Assembly: GCA_003167015.1 (NCBI GenBank)
Contig: PMUF01000230.1
Coordinates: forward strand, 1-25,190
DNA: 25,190 bases
Direction of reading: 5' to 3'
From: Chitinophagaceae bacterium
GTDB taxonomy: Bacteria > Bacteroidota > Bacteroidia > Chitinophagales > Chitinophagaceae
A program made the translations under genes and the position numbers. Every line of letters begins with the position of its first letter. Positions within the stretch are counted from its first letter, which is position 1. The notes under the pieces are model-generated. The model ran no database searches, was not told where the DNA came from, and saw only the letters and a list, made by a program, of their open reading frames with translations. Below, piece after piece: positions 21,851-25,190 of the stretch.

Positions 21851-21874
21851 TTTTCCATCATATATGGCGGAAAA
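21851..21874. promoter_or_regulatory. Near-palindrome in the blaI / secreted-protein intergenic region
   Basis: Arms TTTTCC (21851-21856) and GGAAAA (21869-21874) surround a symmetric core CATATATG (21859-21866); 20 of 24 positions are symmetric. It lies 84 bp upstream of the secreted-protein ATG, differs from the BlaI sites, and may be an operator for the rightward genes. Confidence 0.4.
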
Positions 21875-21958
21875 AACTTTGTTTAGGATTGACCGGAGTT
21901 TCTTAAATTGATGACGTATCCGCGCCGGTCTTTATTCCTAACCGATTTTTAACGACTT

Positions 21959-22708
21959 ATGCGATTGCTATTCAAGACTACCTGCACTTTTCTCTTTATA
22001 TGTATTGTATTGTGCCTGAAAATACAGGCCCAACCTGCCGCCCGCGATACCTCCTTTAGCGATTCAGCCTACGGTCTTGCACTGAGACAATATCATGCCT
22101 ATCTCGATCCTGAACCTAATCTTTACAGGGGGGGCCAATACGCCGAATACAGTTTCCTGTTGAAAGAAGGACATCCCTTTTTCGGCGAAGACCGGTTGCG
22201 TAAAGGGACAGTAGTGTATAATGGGATACTGTATGAAAATGTCTCTCTGTTATATGACGAGATATTGGATCAGCCGGTCATGCCCGATCCGTTGAGGGTT
22301 TTCAAGATCGCCCTGACCCCTCCACAGGTCGGGAGTTTCACCATTGAAGACCATTCCTTCGTCCGGCTCAGCGACAGCCTCAATCGCTCGCAGCCGGCCA
22401 ACGGCTTCTACGAGCAGTTGTATAAGGGACATATCAGCCTGCTGAAAAGGGAAAGAAAGACGATGCAGGAAGATGTTTCGAACCCGGCGGAGGGAGTACG
22501 ACGATTCATAGAGGTCCATGTCTCCTATTATCTTAAGCGAGGGAATGAATATTATCCCGTCAACAACAAAGGCTCGCTGCTGTATGCCCTGAAGGATAAG
22601 AGCAGGGAAGCCAGGAAATTTATGCGGCAGAACCATCTGAATGTCCGGAAGGATAAGGAGAATACCCTTGTGAAAGTGGTGACCTGGTATGATGGATTGA
22701 ATCCTTGA
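21959..22708 (+). CDS. Secreted protein of unknown function, paired with a TonB-dependent receptor
   Basis: 249 residues with a signal peptide ending near LKIQAQ (about residue 25), so it is exported. The mature part is mixed and rich in aromatic and charged residues, without Cys in the mature chain and without a lipobox. Recognisable stretches are PEPNLYRGGQYAEYSFLLKE, GTVVYNGILYENVSLLYDEI and RRFIEVHVSYYLKRGNEYYP, the last with a C-terminal part (LNVRKDKENTLVKVVTWYDG) of the kind seen in small secreted Bacteroidota proteins. I know no function. It ends 13 bp before the TonB-dependent receptor gene, so the two are probably co-transcribed and it may be an accessory protein of that receptor. 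Confidence 0.85.
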   Translation: MRLLFKTTCTFLFICIVLCLKIQAQPAARDTSFSDSAYGLALRQYHAYLDPEPNLYRGGQYAEYSFLLKEGHPFFGEDRLRKGTVVYNGILYENVSLLYDEILDQPVMPDPLRVFKIALTPPQVGSFTIEDHSFVRLSDSLNRSQPANGFYEQLYKGHISLLKRERKTMQEDVSNPAEGVRRFIEVHVSYYLKRGNEYYPVNNKGSLLYALKDKSREARKFMRQNHLNVRKDKENTLVKVVTWYDGLNP

Positions 22709-22721
22709 AAAAAAGTTTTTG

Positions 22722-25190
22722 ATGATATATAAGATCTGTTGCAGGTTACTGGTCGGCGCGGCGCTGCTGCTGCAGTGGGAACACGGCATTACGCAGGACA
22801 CGCCGGGCCGGGTCACCCTTGATCTCAAGCAGGTGTCCATGGCGCATTTCCTGGAGGAGGTCGAACGGCAGAGCGGTTACCGGTTTTTTTATGACACGGT
22901 GGACCTCGACACCACTAAGATCGATATCAATGTGCAGCAGGAGCCTTTCTATAAAGTGCTGGACGAAGTTTTTTCAGGGACGGGTCTCAGTTATTCGATC
23001 GACCGGCACCATGAAGTCTTTATCGCTAAGGGGGGACTGGTCGATACCGGCCTGCCGCCCGGTTTTTTCGATGTGACAATACCGGACAAGAGTGCGCAGG
23101 CCGCAGGGGATACGGTCAGGGATTACCTGGAAGAAGTAGGTAAGCCTGTGGTCGCGACGCTGGAAAACAAACTCTTCGTGATCGGTGACAAGGCCATGGC
23201 CACGCAACCGGGTGTGGCTCATCTGGCGGGTTATGCCCGGGATGCCTCGACGGGAGAGCCTATTGTGGGGGCATCCATCTATATCGATCATCCCAGGAGG
23301 ATAGGGGTATCCTCGGATCAGTATGGTTATTACTCCATCTCTTTGCCGAAAGGACGGCACATCCTGAATATCCAGAGTATCGGGATGCGCGACACGCGCC
23401 GGTTGATCATCGTCTATGGCGATGGCAAAATGAATATCGATCTCTATTCCCAGGTGCTGACGCTGAAAAAGGTGATCGTATCCGCCGAAAAGGCCAGTAA
23501 TGTCAGGAGTACAAACATGGGCGAGCAGAAGATTGATATCAAAACCATCAAACAGGTGCCCGTCGTCTTCGGCGAGGCGGATGTCCTTCGGGTGGTGATG
23601 ACGTTGCCCGGCGTGCAGACCGTCGGGGAGTCGAGTACCGGGCTGAATGTACGGGGTGGTTCCACCGATCAGAACCTGGTCCTTTTCAATGATGCAACCG
23701 TCTATAATACGGCGCATTTTTTTGGGTTTTTCTCGGCTTTTAACCCGGAAGTGGTCAAGGACGTCGAGCTGTATAAGAGCAGTATTCCGGCGCAATACGG
23801 AGGCAGGTTATCATCCGTGCTGGACATCAACAGCCGCGAAGGCAATAAAAAGGATGTCACCGGCTCGGCAGGCATCGGGTTGCTGACCAGCCGGTTGAAT
23901 ATAGAAGGCCCGCTGGTGAAGGACAAGACCTCTTTTATTCTCGGCGGCAGGACGACCTATGCCAACTGGCTCCTGCAAGACCTGCCTGCCCAGTACAGCA
24001 ACAGCCGGGCTTCATTCTATGATCTCAACCTCAATATCAGCCACGAGATCAATAAAAAGAACAACCTTTATTTTACAGGCTATCTCAGCGAAGACCACTT
24101 CAATCTCAACAACGACACCACTTATGCCTACGGCAACAAGAATATCTCACTGAAGTGGAAGCATATTTTCAGCAACAAGCTGAACAGTGTCGTGGCTGCG
24201 GGCTATGACCGGTATCAATACAGCATCGGGAGCAATGAAAATCCGGTCAATGCGTATAAGCTGGGGTTCAATATCAACCAGCTGTATTTCAAAACAAATT
24301 TCAGCTGGTTCCTCAGCGCCAGCCACACCATCACTTTCGGCGTGAGTACCCTGCGGTATAAACTGCACCCGGGATACTATGTGCCGCAAGGCGGCAAATC
24401 CCTGGTCGTACCCGATACTTTACAGGCTGAACAGGCACTGGAAAGCGCCTTATACCTGAGCGACCATTATACCATCACCAATTCTTTGTCACTGGAGGCC
24501 GGTATCCGCTGGTCCGTTTATAATGACCTGGGCCCCTCCACAGTGAACAACTATGCGCCGGGACTGCCCATCACGACCGAGGACCAGACCGGCACGACCA
24601 GCTATGCGTCCGGTAAGATCATCAAGACCTATGGGGGACCCGAGTACCGGGTTTCCGCCCGGTACATTCTGACGGATAACCTTTCCCTTAAAGCGGGTTA
24701 CAATACGCAACGTCAGTATATACACATGCTGTCGAACACCACCGCCATGGCGCCGACGGATATCTGGCAGCTCAGCGATCCGAATATCAGGCCGTCGACC
24801 GGCGACCAGGTCTCCCTCGGGCTGTACAGGAACTTCAAAGCCAACACGATCGAGACTTCGATAGAGGTGTATTACAAGCGGATGAATGACTTTCTCGATT
24901 ACAAGAGCGGCGCGGTGCTGGTCATGAACCCGCAGATAGAGACGGCCCTGCTGGAAGACAAGGGAAAAGCCTACGGCGTTGAACTGATGGTCAAAAAGCT
25001 GACGGGTAAGCTGAATGGCTGGGTCAGCTATACTTATTCGCGGACCCTGCTGCAGCAGAATAATCCCAATGAGGGCCAACTGATCAACAACGGCAACTGG
25101 TTTCCGGCCGACTACGATAAGCCCAACGATGCAACGGTGGTCAGCAACTACCGTTTTACACACCGGTTCAGTATCTCGCTGAACGCTACC
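22722..25190 (+). CDS. TonB-dependent receptor with STN domain, 3' end beyond window
   Basis: 823 codons are open to the last base, so the C-terminal barrel is incomplete. After a signal sequence (MIYKICCRLLVGAALLLQWE) comes an STN domain (about 30-105: VTLDLKQVSMAHFLEEVERQ to YSIDRHHEVFI). A linker (about 106-165) leads to a carboxypeptidase-regulatory-like domain (about 168-250: LAGYARDASTGEPIVGASIY). The plug follows (VMTLPGVQTVGESSTGLNVR, FNDATVYNTAHFFGFFSAFN), then beta-barrel strands from about 385. STN domains in such receptors usually signal to a FecR-type anti-sigma factor, but no fecI/fecR or susD gene is in view. The substrate is unknown. ATG 22722 is 13 bp after the previous stop; no strong ribosome binding site is seen, as is common in Bacteroidota. 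Confidence 0.95.
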   Translation, partial: MIYKICCRLLVGAALLLQWEHGITQDTPGRVTLDLKQVSMAHFLEEVERQSGYRFFYDTVDLDTTKIDINVQQEPFYKVLDEVFSGTGLSYSIDRHHEVFIAKGGLVDTGLPPGFFDVTIPDKSAQAAGDTVRDYLEEVGKPVVATLENKLFVIGDKAMATQPGVAHLAGYARDASTGEPIVGASIYIDHPRRIGVSSDQYGYYSISLPKGRHILNIQSIGMRDTRRLIIVYGDGKMNIDLYSQVLTLKKVIVSAEKASNVRSTNMGEQKIDIKTIKQVPVVFGEADVLRVVMTLPGVQTVGESSTGLNVRGGSTDQNLVLFNDATVYNTAHFFGFFSAFNPEVVKDVELYKSSIPAQYGGRLSSVLDINSREGNKKDVTGSAGIGLLTSRLNIEGPLVKDKTSFILGGRTTYANWLLQDLPAQYSNSRASFYDLNLNISHEINKKNNLYFTGYLSEDHFNLNNDTTYAYGNKNISLKWKHIFSNKLNSVVAAGYDRYQYSIGSNENPVNAYKLGFNINQLYFKTNFSWFLSASHTITFGVSTLRYKLHPGYYVPQGGKSLVVPDTLQAEQALESALYLSDHYTITNSLSLEAGIRWSVYNDLGPSTVNNYAPGLPITTEDQTGTTSYASGKIIKTYGGPEYRVSARYILTDNLSLKAGYNTQRQYIHMLSNTTAMAPTDIWQLSDPNIRPSTGDQVSLGLYRNFKANTIETSIEVYYKRMNDFLDYKSGAVLVMNPQIETALLEDKGKAYGVELMVKKLTGKLNGWVSYTYSRTLLQQNNPNEGQLINNGNWFPADYDKPNDATVVSNYRFTHRFSISLNAT

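Noticed and set aside
22974..23795. A 273-residue minus-strand frame opposite the TonB-dependent receptor
   Set aside because: The plus frame is continuous with STN, carboxypeptidase-regulatory-like and plug motifs. The antisense product shows no family motif and is a by-product of GC-rich codons.
24489..25163. A 224-residue minus-strand frame near the window end
   Set aside because: It lies opposite receptor beta-barrel strands and shows no recognisable domain.

Overview
The window looks like a stretch of chromosome from a Bacteroidota species, most likely Chitinophagaceae or a close relative. The family assignment is inferred from protein types, not tested. Supporting signs are an STN-domain TonB-dependent receptor with a carboxypeptidase-regulatory-like domain, an ABC-2 permease fused to an M1-type domain, BlaI/BlaR1, DUF1624 and DUF5009 membrane proteins and tandem YceI proteins. 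Three promoters also fit the Bacteroidota TTTG-N19-TAnnTTTG pattern closely. Genes are densely packed and no gene-free stretch exceeds 300 bp. I see no rRNA, tRNA, CRISPR array, insertion sequence or prophage.

Layout. (1) 1-2,200: the 3' end of a CheB-type methylesterase, a DUF1624 membrane protein that overlaps it tail to tail, and a single-domain response regulator. (2) 2,265-5,392, minus strand: a TetR regulator, a nitroreductase, two YceI proteins and a small membrane protein, closed by a strong terminator. The tetR and nitroreductase promoters share the 12-mer GTAACGGTGTTA. (3) 5,417-12,892: one compact six-gene minus-strand operon in the order ATPase, permease, YtrA-type GntR regulator, membrane-anchored DUF2807-like protein, ATPase, and a 1213-residue ABC-2 permease/M1 fusion. 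A near-palindrome overlaps the expected transcription start. The M1 domain has lost its zinc-binding HExxH. (4) 12,941-16,615: a secreted PepSY-like protein, an unusually structured intergenic element, a DUF5009 acyltransferase-like protein, an HxlR regulator, a small charged protein and a secreted class II cyclic-nucleotide phosphodiesterase. (5) 16,771-18,686: an LpxL/HtrB-type lipid A acyltransferase followed by a membrane fatty-acid desaturase. (6) 18,687-21,809, minus strand: blaI, a blaR1-like M56 gene, and a remnant FtsX-type permease reduced to 240 residues by an apparent in-frame internal deletion. Two BlaI-type operators precede blaI. (7) 21,959 to the end: a secreted protein of unknown function and a TonB-dependent receptor cut by the window edge.

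How the parts may work together. Much of the window concerns the cell envelope and its regulation: two ABC systems under a GntR repressor, a TetR-controlled redox/YceI block, and a BlaI/BlaR1 pair. The BlaI-type site TAGGA-N6-TCCTA recurs just upstream of the lipid A acyltransferase/desaturase pair, so envelope damage sensing may be wired to outer-membrane lipid remodelling. That link is inference from sequence and is the most testable new idea here. Positions, motifs and repeats were read directly from the sequence. Family assignments rest on recognised motifs without database searches.
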